DNA from: Burkholderia pseudomultivorans
GTDB taxonomy: Bacteria > Pseudomonadota > Gammaproteobacteria > Burkholderiales > Burkholderiaceae
Reading direction: 5' to 3'
Length of the DNA stretch: 64,000 nt
Assembly (NCBI RefSeq): GCF_001718415.1
Contig: NZ_CP013378.1
Span: 1,302,001-1,366,000 of the forward strand
Part shown: one piece after another, positions 63,219-64,000 of the stretch
Layout of the letters: each line of letters begins with the position of its first letter
Numbering within the stretch: the stretch's first letter is position 1
Made by a program: the position numbers and the translations under genes
The notes under the pieces: model-generated
Told to the model about the DNA's origin: nothing
The model's input: the letters and a program-made list of their open reading frames with translations, nothing else
Databases searched by the model: none

Positions 63219-64000
63219 ATGGCATCGCCTCTGGTTTTCATTCACCGTGTTCTGGGCCTGACGGCTGCCAGGCGCGGCCGCACGCAGCACGCCGACGGTT
63301 CGCCGCAGCATGACGGCGAGCGCTTCAGCAATGTCGCGCCGCGCCCTGTCGAAGGTCTCGGCAAGATGCTGGGCATCGCGTGGAACATGCTTCTCAACAA
63401 ACCGCGCGACACGGTGCCCGCCGGTGTACTGCCGGTCGATGCGCTGACGCGAGAGCAACTCGATGCTGCACCCGACCGCAGCCTGTACCGGCTCGGGCAT
63501 TCGACGCTGCTGCTGAAGTTGCGCGGCGAGTTCTGGCTGACCGATCCGGTTTTCGCCGAGCGTGCGTCGCCCTTTCGGCATTTCGGTCCGAAGCGATTCC
63601 ATCCGCCGCCGATTGCGCTCGACGATCTGCCGCCGCTGCGCGGCGTGATCCTGTCGCACGATCACTACGACCATCTGGACCGCGACACCGTGCTCGCGCT
63701 CGCCGCCACGACCGGTGTGTTTGTCACGACGCTGGGCGTTGGCGACCGCCTGATCGAATGGGGCATCGATGCGCAGAAGGTGCGCCAGCTCGACTGGTGG
63801 CAAAGCATCGATGTGGACGGGCTGACGCTGACGGCAACACCGGCGCAGCATTTCTCCGGACGAAGCCTGTTCGACGGCAACAGTACGCTGTGGGCGTCGT
63901 GGGTCATCGTCGACGACGACCTGCGCATGTTCTTCAGCGGCGACACCGGCTACTTCGACGGCTTCAAGAAGATCGGTGAGCAATTCGGTCCGTTCGACGT
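63219..64000 (+). CDS. MBL-fold metallo-hydrolase (UlaG/RomA-like), 3' end outside window
   Basis: The frame starts at ATG 63219 (MASPLVFIHRVLGLTAARRG) and reads off the right edge; 260 residues are visible. The metal motif is H-x-H-x-D-H in LSHDHYDHLD (H147, H149, D151, H152), with further family features TPAQHFSGR and FFSGDTGYFDGF. The N-terminal segment before the fold (about 1-100) matches the RomA/NAPE-PLD-like and UlaG-type hydrolases, which cleave phosphodiesters, lactones or N-acyl lipids. The divergent TetR gene probably represses it. The exact substrate cannot be read from the sequence. Confidence 0.88.
   Translation, partial: MASPLVFIHRVLGLTAARRGRTQHADGSPQHDGERFSNVAPRPVEGLGKMLGIAWNMLLNKPRDTVPAGVLPVDALTREQLDAAPDRSLYRLGHSTLLLKLRGEFWLTDPVFAERASPFRHFGPKRFHPPPIALDDLPPLRGVILSHDHYDHLDRDTVLALAATTGVFVTTLGVGDRLIEWGIDAQKVRQLDWWQSIDVDGLTLTATPAQHFSGRSLFDGNSTLWASWVIVDDDLRMFFSGDTGYFDGFKKIGEQFGPFD

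Overview
The window is about 67% GC with strong G/C preference at third codon positions. Its gene content (organosulfur sfn genes, the EnuR/DoeX ectoine-catabolism set, a FUSC-type efflux operon, giant beta-strand-repeat autotransporters) points to a beta-proteobacterium of the genus Burkholderia, most likely the B. cepacia complex and plausibly a secondary replicon. That assignment rests on recognising protein families by eye; no search was run. No tRNA, rRNA, IS element, phage gene or CRISPR array is visible. Two genes run off the window: the repeat protein at the left edge and the metallo-hydrolase at the right edge.

Layout. (1) 1-14.4 kb: two surface genes on the minus strand, a glycine-rich protein built from alternating 24-residue repeats (cut by the window) and a 4236-residue autotransporter whose passenger contains a 1.1-kb near-identical internal duplication. 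(2) 15.1-18.1 kb: a two-subunit, Tat-exported molybdenum hydroxylase of the IorAB type. (3) 18.2-23.9 kb: a YdiJ-like FAD/Fe-S oxidoreductase diverging from a LysR gene, then a LysR/LysE regulator-exporter pair. (4) 23.9-32.8 kb: a sulfur-scavenging island. A minus-strand operon (FMN reductase, SfnG, SfnB, a DszA/NtaA-type monooxygenase, an APC permease) sits behind a textbook sigma-54 promoter. Diverging from it are a DszC/SfnB-like gene and the sigma-54 activator SfnR. (5) 33-37 kb: a fused dihydroxyacetone kinase, a small membrane protein and an MHS-type transporter.

(6) 37.2-38.8 kb: an unusual second-type cysteinyl-tRNA synthetase. It is preceded by a promoter, a 25-codon frame rich in Cys codons and a strong intrinsic terminator; together these look like a cysteine-responsive transcription attenuator. 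This is the most interesting find in the window. (7) 38.9-48.2 kb: an ectoine/hydroxyectoine degradation cluster transcribed leftward, enuR-eutB-eutC-doeA-doeB-doeX-doeC-doeD, without an importer or EutA. (8) 48.4-52.1 kb: a DUF1330 protein and a MaoC/FAS1-like dehydratase, the latter diverging from a MerR regulator plus MFS transporter across two LiuR-like operators. (9) 52.3-57.7 kb: MarR-controlled tripartite efflux (FUSC, DUF1656, HlyD, outer-membrane lipoprotein). (10) 57.8-58.9 kb: a molybdate-binding Mop protein and a NifQ homologue lacking one motif cysteine. (11) 59-64 kb: a decayed VOC/bleomycin-resistance-like remnant, a ProQ/FinO RNA chaperone, a DUF2889 protein, a flavodoxin-like protein, and a TetR regulator diverging from an MBL-fold hydrolase.

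Recurring themes are scavenging of sulfur and compatible solutes, small-molecule transport, and molybdenum use (IorAB at one end, Mop and NifQ at the other). Most regulators sit next to or overlap their probable targets, and several of the divergent promoter regions carry clear dyad operators.
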